This document shows positions 44,484 to 54,223 of a stretch of DNA of 64,000 nucleotides, piece after piece. The position numbers and the translations under genes are program-made. A model generated the notes under the pieces. The model saw only the letters and a program-made list of their open reading frames with translations, was not told the origin of the DNA and ran no database searches. Source of the stretch: an uncultured Lachnospiraceae bacterium (GTDB taxonomy: Bacteria > Bacillota > Clostridia > Lachnospirales > Lachnospiraceae); contig URDN01000005.1 in assembly GCA_900546495.1 (NCBI GenBank), positions 27,207 to 91,206 on the forward strand, read 5' to 3'. Every line of letters begins with the position of its first letter. The first letter of the stretch is position 1.

Positions 44484-47219
44484 CTACTCATCACTTCCGC
44501 TTAGTACCTGCCGAAATTCTTCCAGACTCATCAGCACCCGCCGCGGCTTGGTTCCTTCTTCCGGTCCAACCACACCAGCTTCTTCCAGCTGATCCATAAT
44601 GCGCGCTGCACGGTTAAATCCAATCTTGAACATACGCTGCAGCATACCGATGGAACCTTTTTCTTTTTCTATGATAAACTTTCCGGCATCTGCAAAGTAC
44701 GCATCCCTGGCATCTGCCGTATTCGTAAATCCACTGCCATTTCCAATACTGCTCTCGGAAGTATTTACTTTTTCCTCGACTTCTGCATTATAAGCTACTT
44801 GACCATTTTTTTCAATAATATATTCTACCACATCCGACACTTCTTTGTCTGTAACAAAAGCACCCTGTACACGCAATGGCTTCTGATAGTTCTGCGGGTA
44901 GAACAGCATATCACCTTTTCCAAGCAGTTTTTCCGCACCGTTCATATCCAGAATCGTTCTGGAATCTACACCGGAAGTCACGGCAAACGCAATACGTGAC
45001 GGCATATTTGCCTTGATCAGGCCGGTAATAACATTGACGGACGGACGCTGTGTGGCAATAACCAGATGCATGCCTGCTGCACGGGCAAGCTGTGCCAGAC
45101 GACAGATTGCATCCTCAACATCATTGGAAGCTACCATCATCAGATCTGCCAGCTCGTCTACGATAATGACGATCTGTGGCATTTTCTTCGGTTTGTCCTC
45201 TCCTGGAAGATCCTGAATGGACTCTACTTTCTTATTATAGCCTTTCATGTCACGAACACCGTACTTCTGAAAAGTCTGATACCGCTCCATCATCTCAGAA
45301 ACTGCCCAGTGAAGCGCACCGGCAGCTTTCTTCGGATCGGTCACAACCGGAATCAGAAGATGTGGAATTCCATTATACACACTCAATTCAACAACTTTCG
45401 GATCGATCATGATCAGTTTTACTTCGTCTGGTTTTGCCTTATATAAAATACTCATAATAATCGTATTGATACATACGGATTTACCGGAACCGGTAGCACC
45501 TGCGATCAGCAAATGCGGCATCTTGGCAATATCTGCCACAATGACATGACCTGCGATATCCTTTCCGGTACAGAATGAGATCTTCGATGCATGATCCTGA
45601 AACTCTCTGGATTCCACCAGGTCCCGGAACGGGATTGTCACATTTTCCTTGTTTGGTACTTCAATACCGATGGCTGATTTTCCCGGAATCGGTGCTTCAA
45701 AACGAATATCCGGAACTGCCAGGTTCAACTTGATATCATCTGCCAGTCCAAGGATTTTACTTACCTTTACCCCCATCTCCGGCTGAATCTCATACTGTGT
45801 GACTGTAGGACCGCAGATTACGTTCGTCACGCGCGCATTTACACCAAAATTCGTCAGTGTCATCTGAAGTTTGGCGGACATTTCCTGCAAATGCTGTCTG
45901 GAATCACCGGTCTGATTCGGATCACCTTTCTGCAAGAGGGAAACTTCCGGGAATACATATGCCCGTACATGTTCCTCTCCCGCATGTTCTGCGATCTCCT
46001 CACGCACATCGGTAACTTCCTGTTCCACCTGCTCTGCAGACTGTTTTGGCTGACCACGGTGATGTGATTTTTTCTTCAACTCCGGTTCCGGCTGTGATAT
46101 TCCTGCCGCTTCCGAACCGGCATCATCCCGCCTTGGAGTCCTCGGCTGTGTCGTTTCTCTGACCGGTTTCTGACCTTCCAAATAAGGATTCTGCTCCCCG
46201 GATAAATGAATCTCCGGCTGCGGATGCTGCGCCCAAAAGTCATCCGACTGCACCTGGGTGATATCCTCCGACTCCGTCACCGGCATCTGCACCGTTGCAG
46301 CTGTTTTACGCTTCTTCTCCGCACCTGCCTTCGGATTACTTCCGACAACCACCTCTTCTCCGATCGGATCCTGCGGATTCAGAGACAATTCACTCATATT
46401 CTCCGTCACTTTTTCTTCTTTTCGTGGACGAATCTTTGTATCCAATGCCACACCACTGACTTTTCGGTTCATACGACGTTCTTTTTTTCTGTCATTTCCC
46501 GCTGTCTGCTCTCTCTGAGACTGACGTTCACGGCTTCTCTCCTGCGCTGCCGCTCTTCTGCGTGCCGCATCTGAACGTGCAGATTCGTAGACGTGTCTGC
46601 TGCCTCTTGATACGCCTTTAAAAAAGGATTTTTCCGTCAGAAGCACCACTGCGATCACCATGATCAGGATATCTAACAGCACTGCTCCCATCATGCCGAA
46701 GCATTTAGAAAATCCAATCCCGATCAGTCCTCCAATCAGTCCTCCACCGGTCTTTGAGGAAGCACACTCTATATACAATTGTGTAACTTTTCCCGGCACC
46801 TGATCCCACCAGCAGACAATATGTGCAAAAACGCACAAAAAAACGAACAGCAGGATTCCTGCCGTCGCTTTCATGATCGCTCTCCCGGAATATGTATATC
46901 CGTTTCGTGTCCGCTGCCGGTTCGATACCATAAATGCCGGTATCAAAAATACCGGTATCGGAAAAATATAAGCCAGTACACCAAACATTCCAAAAGAAAA
47001 TGTACTTAATGCATTTCCCACAATTCCGCCTTTTCCAATATTTCCGATAAAAAGCAGAATCGCAAAGGCCAGAAATGCAAAAAGCAACAATTCTGCACGC
47101 CATGTAAATGTCGGTGCAGAACTGCTATTTTTTCTTCCGTTTGTTGAACTTTTTCTGCCGGAAGTCTTCTTTCCGGATGTCTTCTTTCTGGTATGTGTCG
47201 TCTTTTTCTGAGTTACCAT
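44484..47219 (-). CDS. ftsK: FtsK/SpoIIIE family DNA translocase
   Basis: Membrane-anchored DNA pump acting at the septum in chromosome segregation or spore DNA transfer. In 911 residues, a basic N-terminus (KKTSGKKTSGRKS) precedes about four membrane segments between 30 and 190. A long polar linker reaches about 420, followed by the motor. Walker A is GATGSGKSVCINT near 578-590, then IDPKVVELS, VDELADLMM, the RPSVNVITGLIKANMPSRIAF block and a C-terminal gamma winged helix (IGMLQRMFKIGFNRAARIMDQLEEAGVVGPEEG). Whether it is the vegetative FtsK or the sporulation SpoIIIE cannot be told here. Confidence 0.95.
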   Translation of the reverse strand: MVTQKKTTHTRKKTSGKKTSGRKSSTNGRKNSSSAPTFTWRAELLLFAFLAFAILLFIGNIGKGGIVGNALSTFSFGMFGVLAYIFPIPVFLIPAFMVSNRQRTRNGYTYSGRAIMKATAGILLFVFLCVFAHIVCWWDQVPGKVTQLYIECASSKTGGGLIGGLIGIGFSKCFGMMGAVLLDILIMVIAVVLLTEKSFFKGVSRGSRHVYESARSDAARRRAAAQERSRERQSQREQTAGNDRKKERRMNRKVSGVALDTKIRPRKEEKVTENMSELSLNPQDPIGEEVVVGSNPKAGAEKKRKTAATVQMPVTESEDITQVQSDDFWAQHPQPEIHLSGEQNPYLEGQKPVRETTQPRTPRRDDAGSEAAGISQPEPELKKKSHHRGQPKQSAEQVEQEVTDVREEIAEHAGEEHVRAYVFPEVSLLQKGDPNQTGDSRQHLQEMSAKLQMTLTNFGVNARVTNVICGPTVTQYEIQPEMGVKVSKILGLADDIKLNLAVPDIRFEAPIPGKSAIGIEVPNKENVTIPFRDLVESREFQDHASKISFCTGKDIAGHVIVADIAKMPHLLIAGATGSGKSVCINTIIMSILYKAKPDEVKLIMIDPKVVELSVYNGIPHLLIPVVTDPKKAAGALHWAVSEMMERYQTFQKYGVRDMKGYNKKVESIQDLPGEDKPKKMPQIVIIVDELADLMMVASNDVEDAICRLAQLARAAGMHLVIATQRPSVNVITGLIKANMPSRIAFAVTSGVDSRTILDMNGAEKLLGKGDMLFYPQNYQKPLRVQGAFVTDKEVSDVVEYIIEKNGQVAYNAEVEEKVNTSESSIGNGSGFTNTADARDAYFADAGKFIIEKEKGSIGMLQRMFKIGFNRAARIMDQLEEAGVVGPEEGTKPRRVLMSLEEFRQVLSGSDE

Positions 47220-47249
47220 ATAACACCTTTCTCTATATACTTCCCAACC

Positions 47250-48125
47250 TTATGCGGTAACAAAATAACCAATGATCGAAACGATACCGACGATCAGACA
47301 GTAGATTGAGAAAAATTTAAATTTTCTTTTTTTCACAATGACAAGCGTTGTTTTAATACAAATATAACCAACCACGGCTGCAACTACCATACCAACTGCA
47401 TAATGGATCAAATCGGTACGCACCAATGCTTCACTGCCAATATCCTTTAACTGCAGCACCATTGCTCCAAGGATTGCCGGAATCGACATAATAAAGGAAT
47501 ACTTTACTGCAAACTTACGATCCAGACCGTTCATCACACAGGCTGTAATCGTCGTTCCGGAGCGGGACAGTCCCGGCAACGTCGCAATCCCCTGGCAGAT
47601 ACCAATAATAAAAGCATTGGCATAACTGGTCTGTTTTGGTTTCTTGTGTCCTTCCGGTATCCGGTCACAGACAAACAGTAAAGCTGCTGTAATGATAAGG
47701 CAGATTCCCGGAACGATCAGCACCTCGGAAGCTGCTGTCACCAGATCTGCGCCTACATAGCCGATAATGCCCGTCGGTATCGTCGACACGATCACAAGCA
47801 TCACCATTTTGCGGTAACTGTTATATATCACATGACGATATGCACCGTCTTTTCCTCTCAGTTTCCGGATCCAGGTCACCAGATTATAGCCGCCGTCGAT
47901 CAGCATGCCGACAAATTCGATCACCAGTCGAACGATATCTTTGTAATACACAATACAGATTGCCACCAATGTTCCCACATGAAGCATAACATCAAACAGC
48001 AGACCTGTCTCTGTATTCACATCAAATAATATTTTAAAAATTGCCAGATGACCGGAGCTGCTGACCGGCAGAAATTCTGTCAGCCCCTGAATCAGTCCCA
48101 TCAGTATGGATTGTAACAATGACAT
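47250..48125 (-). CDS. uppP: Undecaprenyl-diphosphate phosphatase
   Basis: Membrane phosphatase that recycles undecaprenyl diphosphate to the monophosphate (also called BacA; overproduction gives bacitracin resistance). In 291 residues with about eight membrane segments, the family motifs are GLIQGLTEFLPVSSSGHL near the N-terminus and GICQGIATLPGLSRSGTT in the middle. The ATG at 48125 has GGGGG eight bases upstream and is preferred to the longer frame from 48158. It works with the product of uppS at 34.0 kb. Confidence 0.96.
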   Translation of the reverse strand: MSLLQSILMGLIQGLTEFLPVSSSGHLAIFKILFDVNTETGLLFDVMLHVGTLVAICIVYYKDIVRLVIEFVGMLIDGGYNLVTWIRKLRGKDGAYRHVIYNSYRKMVMLVIVSTIPTGIIGYVGADLVTAASEVLIVPGICLIITAALLFVCDRIPEGHKKPKQTSYANAFIIGICQGIATLPGLSRSGTTITACVMNGLDRKFAVKYSFIMSIPAILGAMVLQLKDIGSEALVRTDLIHYAVGMVVAAVVGYICIKTTLVIVKKRKFKFFSIYCLIVGIVSIIGYFVTA

Positions 48126-48250
48126 TGCACATGCCCCCATCTTTCGTATCAGTATCACAGGTTCTTTTTCCTGTGCCTGTATATCATATCATACTTTCCA
48201 AAAGATGTCATCTGTGTTTTTTATTTTTTCGAACATATATTCTGTTGTGC

Positions 48251-48925
48251 TTATATCCGATCATCATTGATCATAAAATGCAGGCGGCGCACGGCATCAT
48301 TGATTCCACCCACTTCGTTAATAATGCCTTCTTCTACTGCCTGATGCCCCACCAGTATCGTTCCCAAATCCTTTGTCAGCATGCTTGTATTCAGCATCAG
48401 TTCCTCGATCCGTTCCTTTTTCACCATACAGTGAGACGCGATAAATCCGGTAATGCGATCCTGCATCTGTTGAAAATACTCATACGTCTGTGGTGCACCG
48501 ATCACCGTTCCACTCATCCGCACCGGATGGATCACCATGGTTCCTGTCGGCACGATATAGGAATAATCTGCTGCCACAGCCAGAGGCACACCGATAGAAT
48601 GGCTGCCTCCAAGCACCAGAGAAACCACCGGTTTGCTCATGGATGCAATCATCTCTGCGATCGCCAGTCCAGACTCCACATCACCGCCTACGGTATTCAA
48701 AAGCACCAGCAGACCATCCACGTTTCGATCATCCTCTGCCTCTGCCAGTTTTGGAAGCACATGCTCATATTTCGTCGTCTTCGTATTTGCCGACAGACAT
48801 TCATGCCCTTCCACCTCACCAATAATAGAAAGCAGCTGAATGTTATGCTGCTGCCGGTTTTCATTTAACTCTATCTGACCATATTCTTTGATTTCTTCAT
48901 TTTCCAGGGATTTTTTCTCTGACAT
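48251..48925 (-). CDS. ClpP-class serine protease (TepA-like)
   Basis: 224 residues of the ClpP/crotonase fold, resembling the translocation-enhancing protein TepA of Bacillus. The putative nucleophile is in GGSHSIGVPLA (about residue 109), and a His is in GTMVIHPVR (about 134). The conserved LLVLLNTVGGDVESGLAIAEMI strand-helix segment precedes them. No signal peptide or membrane segment is seen, so it should be cytosolic. A GTG three bases earlier is also possible; GGAGG lies nine bases before the ATG. Function in this organism is not established. Confidence 0.84.
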   Translation of the reverse strand: MSEKKSLENEEIKEYGQIELNENRQQHNIQLLSIIGEVEGHECLSANTKTTKYEHVLPKLAEAEDDRNVDGLLVLLNTVGGDVESGLAIAEMIASMSKPVVSLVLGGSHSIGVPLAVAADYSYIVPTGTMVIHPVRMSGTVIGAPQTYEYFQQMQDRITGFIASHCMVKKERIEELMLNTSMLTKDLGTILVGHQAVEEGIINEVGGINDAVRRLHFMINDDRI

Positions 48926-49006
48926 CACACAATTCCTCCATTTTCTATATAGATACGAAATTCAGTTCTCATCTAATATATCTCTTTGAGTATGTGTGAT
49001 TTCAAA

Positions 49007-49049
49007 AAAAATATGCTCACACAGAGCCGTTCTGCATGAGCATATTTTT
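49007..49049 (-). terminator. Terminator after glgA
   Basis: A 13-base stem, AAAAATATGCTCA (49007-49019) with TGAGCATATTTTT (49037-49049). T run on the minus-strand side. Confidence 0.8.
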
Positions 49050-49141
49050 ATTTTAACATGTTATTTTGATTATTTTCCAATCGCAATATTTCTGCAAAAT
49101 TTTGAAGTATCACGCTTCCATCATAAAAAACAGAATCAATC

Positions 49142-50590
49142 TTATCCAATCAGATAATTGTACAGACCTTCGTAACGTCCGGCAGATACTCTCCAGGAGA
49201 AGTCTTTTGCCATGCCACGGTCTACAATCTGATTCCACTGACGCTTCCGTTCAAAGAAAATTGTCTTGGAATAGTTGATGACATTAAGCATATCTTCGCC
49301 GTTATAATTTGTAAAGGAGAATCCTGTACCGGTATTCTCATACTCGTTGTAAGGCTCTACGGTATCTTTCAATCCACCGGTCTCACGTACGATTGGCACT
49401 GTTCCATAGCGAAATGCCATCATCTGTGTCAGACCACACGGTTCAAATCTGGACGGCATCAGGAATGCATCTGCGGATGCGTACAATTTCTGAGCCAGAT
49501 CAGAATCATAACAAATATTTGCAGAAACACGGTCACCGTATTTCCAGGCGAAATGGCGGAACATGTTTTCATAACGTTCCTCGCCGGTTCCGATCACAAC
49601 AAACTGGGTATTGTCATCCAAAATCCGTTCAAATACATAATCAACCAGATCCAGACCTTTCTGATCCGTCAGACGGGAAATCAGTCCAATCATATATTTC
49701 TTCTTATCTACGGTCAGACCAAGCATTTCCTGTAATTTTAATTTATTTTCTACTTTTTTCTTGCGGAAGTTGTCACGATTATAATTTACAAACAGCTTCG
49801 GATCGGTCTCCGGGTTGTAAATGTCGTAATCAATACCGTTTACGATTCCCTGCATATCAAAATGACGTGCGGAGAGCAGTCCGTCCAGTCCTTCTCCATA
49901 ATATGGTGTCTGAATCTCCTGCGCGTAAGTATCGCTGACTGTGGTGATATAATCAGCATATACCAGACCACCTTTTAACATATTCGCATCTTTCTGGAAC
50001 TCCAGCTTATCCGGTGTAAATAATTCCTTCGGAAATCCGGTCAGTCCCATCATGGTTTTGACATCCCAGACGCCCTGGAACTTCAGATTATGAATTGTCA
50101 TGATTGATTTCATACCCCAGAAGAACATATCTCCCTGGAATTCTGTTTTCAAAAATACTGGGATCAGTCCTGCCTGCCAGTCATGACAGTGGATAATATC
50201 CGGTTGGAAACCGATCTGTGGCAGCATGGATAATACTGCTTTATCAAAAAATGTAAATTTCTCAATGTCGTAACGGATATCACCATAGGGCAGAAAGCAG
50301 TTAAAGTATTCCTGATTATCAATGAAATAGTATGTGATGCCATCCAGCTCGTATTTTAAAACACCGACATATTTGCTTGGAATGTAAGGACCTGTCCCCA
50401 TGTAAAAATGTGTTACATACTCAAATTTATTCCGGTACTTCTCCGGGATACAGGAATAGTTCGGAATGACTACACGAACATCCCATTCCTTTTTATCAAA
50501 CTGTTTCGGAAGCGCTCCACATACATCTGCAAGTCCCCCGGTTTTAATAAATGGTACACACTCTGAAGCTGCAAATAAAACCTTTTTCAT
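49142..50590 (-). CDS. glgA: Glycogen synthase (ADP-glucose type)
   Basis: GT5 glucosyltransferase that extends alpha-1,4-glucan chains from ADP-glucose. Its 482 residues have the N-terminal ASECVPFIKTGGLADVCGALP with the ADP-glucose-binding KTGGL, then HCHDWQAGLIPVFL, LISRLTDQKGLDL and the C-terminal MPSRFEPCGLTQMMAFRYGTVPIVRETGGL read across the donor site. The ATG at 50590 has AGGGGG eight bases upstream; the frame extends to 50635 without family similarity. No other glycogen genes are adjacent, so it is a stand-alone unit with its own terminator. Confidence 0.96.
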   Translation of the reverse strand: MKKVLFAASECVPFIKTGGLADVCGALPKQFDKKEWDVRVVIPNYSCIPEKYRNKFEYVTHFYMGTGPYIPSKYVGVLKYELDGITYYFIDNQEYFNCFLPYGDIRYDIEKFTFFDKAVLSMLPQIGFQPDIIHCHDWQAGLIPVFLKTEFQGDMFFWGMKSIMTIHNLKFQGVWDVKTMMGLTGFPKELFTPDKLEFQKDANMLKGGLVYADYITTVSDTYAQEIQTPYYGEGLDGLLSARHFDMQGIVNGIDYDIYNPETDPKLFVNYNRDNFRKKKVENKLKLQEMLGLTVDKKKYMIGLISRLTDQKGLDLVDYVFERILDDNTQFVVIGTGEERYENMFRHFAWKYGDRVSANICYDSDLAQKLYASADAFLMPSRFEPCGLTQMMAFRYGTVPIVRETGGLKDTVEPYNEYENTGTGFSFTNYNGEDMLNVINYSKTIFFERKRQWNQIVDRGMAKDFSWRVSAGRYEGLYNYLIG

Positions 50591-50702
50591 TCTGAACCCC
50601 CTGATTCTCATTCCGGAATCGCTTCCGGTCTGCATTCAAATTTATTAAAATCATTATACCATAGGAATACTCTCTTGTAAAAGGGCAGTTACAAAAAAAG
50701 AA

Positions 50703-50726
50703 AGAGATGCCAATCTCGACATCTCT
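50703..50726 (-). terminator. Terminator after yebC
   Basis: AGAGATG (50703-50709) with CATCTCT (50720-50726). On the minus strand TTCTTTTTTT follows. Confidence 0.75.
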
Positions 50727-50768
50727 CTATTGTTTTACAATATTCAGTTCGAACAATCTTCCGTAAGA

Positions 50769-51497
50769 TTACTCATCCCAGTTATGATATACCTGCTGTA
50801 CATCATCATCCGCATCCAGAAGATCCAGGATTTTATTGATACAATACAAATCTTGTTCATCTGTCAGCTCTACATAAGTCTGCGGAATCATAGTAACTTC
50901 TGCACTTGCCATCTCAATACCAGCTTCTTCCAGAGCCTGTCTTACTTCACTGAAAGAATCCGGATCAGTAATGATCTCGAAGCTGTCCTCTTCCTCATTG
51001 AAATCCTCTGCGCCAGCATCCAGGGCTGCCATCATCAGATCGTCTGCGTCCATATCACAGTTCTCTTTGTCAATGATGATCTGACCTTTTTTATCAAACA
51101 TGTAAGATACACAACCCGGTGTTCCTACGTTTCCTTTTCCTTTTGTAAATGCATTTCTTACATTTGCTGCGGTACGGTTTTTGTTGTCTGTCAGCGCATC
51201 AACGATGATAGCTGTACCGCTCGGACCATATCCTTCATAAGAAACATATTCATAATTTACGGAGTTTGCATCTCCGGCAGCTTTCTTAATACCACGGTCA
51301 ATGGTATCGTTCGGCATGTTATTTGCTTTTGCTTTTGCGATAACATCACGAAGTCTGCTGTTGTTTGCTGGATCCGGACCGCCTTCTTTTACTGCAACTG
51401 CGATCTCACGTCCAATAATTGTAAAGATTTTTCCTTTTGCAGCGTCATTTTTTTCTTTTTTATGTTTAATATTTGCAAACTTTGAATGTCCTGACAT
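50769..51497 (-). CDS. yebC: YebC/PmpR family protein
   Basis: 242 residues starting MSGHSKFANIKHKKEKNDAAKGK, the conserved family N-terminus, with AKANNMPNDTIDRGIKKA and GYGPSGTAIIVDALTDN. Historically called a transcriptional regulator; recent work on this family points to a role in translation of difficult proline-rich stretches (family knowledge). Acidic C-terminal half as expected. It is transcribed alone, with its own terminator. Confidence 0.95.
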   Translation of the reverse strand: MSGHSKFANIKHKKEKNDAAKGKIFTIIGREIAVAVKEGGPDPANNSRLRDVIAKAKANNMPNDTIDRGIKKAAGDANSVNYEYVSYEGYGPSGTAIIVDALTDNKNRTAANVRNAFTKGKGNVGTPGCVSYMFDKKGQIIIDKENCDMDADDLMMAALDAGAEDFNEEEDSFEIITDPDSFSEVRQALEEAGIEMASAEVTMIPQTYVELTDEQDLYCINKILDLLDADDDVQQVYHNWDE

Positions 51498-51604
51498 ATC
51501 TATCTCTCCCTATCTTTTTTCAAAACTGTCGTATATTATAGCACAATCGACTTATCTTGACAAGATGTACTCTTTGGGTATTGCGTTTGGTATTGCGCCT
51601 GATG

Positions 51605-52486
51605 TTATTCTTTTGCTTCTTCCTGCTCCAGTTTTTTCACCCGCACGGTACGGATGACTTTATTTTCCACAAGCAAAACATCGAACTCAAACCCAAAAGC
51701 ATCCACCCGAAATACTTCGCCGTCATTCGGAATCTTGTTAATTTTTGAAATCAGGAAACCGCTTAGCGTGTCAAAATCTTCCGTTTCTTCCTGTGGAATC
51801 TCCAGTAGTTCACAGACCTCGTCAAAATCTGTCATGCCATTCACCAGATAACTTCCGTCGGATTCCTCCACAATCTGCTCCTCCACAGTATCATGCTCAT
51901 CAAAAATATTGCCGACGATCTCTTCCAGAATATCCTCCATAGTCACCAGCCCTGCTGTCTGACCATACTCATCTACCACGATCACCATATGAATCTTCTG
52001 GGACTGCATATTTTTAAACAGTACATCAATATTCCGTGTCTCCGGGATAAACGGAGCCGGTCGGATGAGGTTGTCAATGGTGGTAAGCTGTTTTTCCAGC
52101 ACTGACGGTTCCTGCATCTGATTTAAAATGTCTTTGATATGTATGATACCGACAATATTATCAATATCATCCAGATAAACCGGATACCGCGAATAAGCCA
52201 TGTCACGGATCTGTACCAGCGCTTCCTGCAGTGTTTCCTTCCCATCCAGTGCCATGATCTGTTTCCGGTGAATCATAATATCCTTTGCTTCTTTCTGATC
52301 CAGCGTAAAAATATTATTGATCATTTCCGCTTCACTCTCCTGAAGCACACCATGTTCATGCCCCTCATTTACCATAGACATGATTTCCTGTTCTGTCAGA
52401 TCCTCCCCGCTTCCTCTGCGGTTTTTTCCAAACAGTTTTTTCAGTCCTTTTCCAAAATTATTTAACGGACTGCCATCATCCTCCAT
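51605..52486 (-). CDS. CBS-domain CorC/HlyC-like protein without membrane domain
   Basis: 293 residues. After a basic start (LKKLFGKNRRG), a CBS pair spans about 75-200 (MIHRKQIMALDG, GIIHIKDILN, VVDEYGQTAGLVTMEDILEEIVG). A CorC/HlyC transporter-associated domain is at the C-terminus (YLVNGMTDFDEVCELL ... FGFEFDVLLVENKVIRTVRV). The DUF21/CNNM membrane domain of full-length relatives is absent, as in CorC. It may help magnesium or cobalt homeostasis or act as a nucleotide sensor; older names call it hemolysin. The ATG at 52486 has GGAG nine bases upstream, while the track start would be TTG. Confidence 0.88.
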   Translation of the reverse strand: MEDDGSPLNNFGKGLKKLFGKNRRGSGEDLTEQEIMSMVNEGHEHGVLQESEAEMINNIFTLDQKEAKDIMIHRKQIMALDGKETLQEALVQIRDMAYSRYPVYLDDIDNIVGIIHIKDILNQMQEPSVLEKQLTTIDNLIRPAPFIPETRNIDVLFKNMQSQKIHMVIVVDEYGQTAGLVTMEDILEEIVGNIFDEHDTVEEQIVEESDGSYLVNGMTDFDEVCELLEIPQEETEDFDTLSGFLISKINKIPNDGEVFRVDAFGFEFDVLLVENKVIRTVRVKKLEQEEAKE

Positions 52487-52574
52487 CAACTCATACTCCT
52501 TCCAAAATCGTTGTGTACTTTTTTCAGAATAACATCTGTATTACGATCCGTCAAGATTGTCAAGATTATGTAAC

Positions 52575-52916
52575 CTAGAGATCCAGACTGATCTGCAGTG
52601 CCCTTCCAACTTTTTCCATGATATCACTGTCCAGATGACAGATACGGTCTTTTAACCGCGTTTTGTCAATGGTGCGCAATTGTTCCAGTAAAATCACAGA
52701 ATCTTTCACCATATGATATCTGGCAGCGTTTAATTCAATGTGCGTCGGCAATTTTGCCTTGTTCATCCGTGATGTGATCGCCGCGCAGATCACCGTCGGA
52801 CTGTGGCGGTTTCCCACATCGTTCTGAATGATCAGAACCGGTCGTACCCCGCCCTGTTCTGAGCCCACCACCGGTCGTAAATCTGCATAATAAATATCTC
52901 CTCGTCGAATTAACAT
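52575..52916 (-). CDS. MazF/EndoA-type mRNA interferase toxin without adjacent antitoxin
   Basis: 113 residues closely following the Bacillus EndoA (NdoA) pattern: RRGDIYYADLRPVVGSEQGGVRPVLIIQND, NRHSPTVICAAIT and KLPTHIEL, read in blocks. These are PemK/MazF-fold endoribonucleases that cut mRNA at short sites. The ATG at 52916 has GGAG eight bases upstream and gives the family N-terminus; an ATG at 52925 is too close to it. In Bacillus the antitoxin gene lies between alr and the toxin. Here only 179 bases separate alr and this gene, and no antitoxin-sized frame fits. The alr-toxin order is conserved. Confidence 0.92.
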   Translation of the reverse strand: MLIRRGDIYYADLRPVVGSEQGGVRPVLIIQNDVGNRHSPTVICAAITSRMNKAKLPTHIELNAARYHMVKDSVILLEQLRTIDKTRLKDRICHLDSDIMEKVGRALQISLDL

Positions 52917-53095
52917 TTCATACACTCCATTTTTTAGGTTACTGACATTCTTCCCATTTTCAGCGTGTGTATTCCTGTTATTTTTATAGTAAGTTAAAAA
53001 ATAACTCCCACCTTTACCGGCGAATACAATAAAAACAGATTAAATTCGAAAGATATTTTACAGATCCATCACCATTTCAGAATAAATGTAAATAC

Positions 53096-54223
53096 TTAAT
53101 GATAAATGCGCGGGATTCGCTTGTTCAGATCACAGGCAAGTTCATAGTTAAACCTTCCGGACATGTCGCCAAGCTCCTCCATTGTGATCGTCTCTGCCCC
53201 GTCTGTTCCGATCAGTGTCACTTCATCTCCCGGTTTTACATCCGGGATTTCAGAAACATCTACCATCATCTGATCCATGCAGACTCTGCCACAGATTGCT
53301 GCACGTTTTCCATGGATCAGCACATAACCTTTGTTTGACAGACTGCGCGGATAGCCATCTGCATATCCAACCGGTACTGTTGCAATCTGCATCGTTTTTT
53401 CTACTTCAAAAGTTCCGCCGTAACTGATGATCCGTCCCGGCTCCAGCTCCTTTACATGAACCACATGGCTCTTTAAGGATAATAATGGTTGTAAGTTAAT
53501 ATTATTTTTTTCTACTTCATCAGATGGCCACAGACCATATAAAATAATTCCTGCACGGACAATATCTTTGTTATACTCCGGAAGATCTACAATTCCCGCA
53601 CTGTTTGAAACATGATGGATCGGAATCTCGATCTGACGATCCTTTAACCAGGTGAGCATCTGTTCGTAAGTATCTGCCTGTTTCCTTGTGAAGGTTTTAT
53701 CCGTCTCATCCGCTTTGGAAAAATGTGTAAAGATTCCTTCTATTATGATATTCGGCAATGCCGCGATCTGTGCGATCTCATCTGCAGACTGTTCCGTCAC
53801 CTGAAAACCGATTCTGCTCATACCGGTATCCAGTTTGATATGGATTTTACAATCTTTGTTCTGACAAACAGCTTCCTCCGACAGCTGTTTTGCCCGTTCC
53901 AGAGAAAACACTGCCGGTCGGAGTCCTTCTTTTACGATCTGCTCATCATATTCCGGGAACGTATAGCCAAGAATCAGAATCGGTTTCTTGATTCCGTTGC
54001 TGTACAGTTCTTCCGCTTCCTCCGGAGTTGCCACTGCATAACCCCAGATATCCTCTCTTTGTTCCATGACTTCTGCCAGCGGTACTGCCCCATGACCATA
54101 GCCATCTGCCTTTACTACTGCGATAATCTTCGTATCACGCTCAATACATCCATGTATTGCATCTAAATTATGCTCCAATGCTTTTAAACTAATATTTGCG
54201 CATATTCTGCGATACTCTTTCAT
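53096..54223 (-). CDS. alr: Alanine racemase
   Basis: PLP enzyme converting L- to D-alanine for peptidoglycan. Its 375 residues have the PLP lysine in AVVKADGYGHGAVPLAEV (about residue 38), then HIKLDTGMSRIGF, HVSNSAGIVDLPEY, RAGIILYGLWP and the second catalytic tyrosine region ISYGGTFEVEKTMQIATVPVGYADGYPRSLSN (in parts). It overlaps the start of its upstream neighbour's stop by four bases (ATGA type), so it is translationally coupled to the NAD(P)HX repair gene. Confidence 0.97.
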   Translation of the reverse strand: MKEYRRICANISLKALEHNLDAIHGCIERDTKIIAVVKADGYGHGAVPLAEVMEQREDIWGYAVATPEEAEELYSNGIKKPILILGYTFPEYDEQIVKEGLRPAVFSLERAKQLSEEAVCQNKDCKIHIKLDTGMSRIGFQVTEQSADEIAQIAALPNIIIEGIFTHFSKADETDKTFTRKQADTYEQMLTWLKDRQIEIPIHHVSNSAGIVDLPEYNKDIVRAGIILYGLWPSDEVEKNNINLQPLLSLKSHVVHVKELEPGRIISYGGTFEVEKTMQIATVPVGYADGYPRSLSNKGYVLIHGKRAAICGRVCMDQMMVDVSEIPDVKPGDEVTLIGTDGAETITMEELGDMSGRFNYELACDLNKRIPRIYH

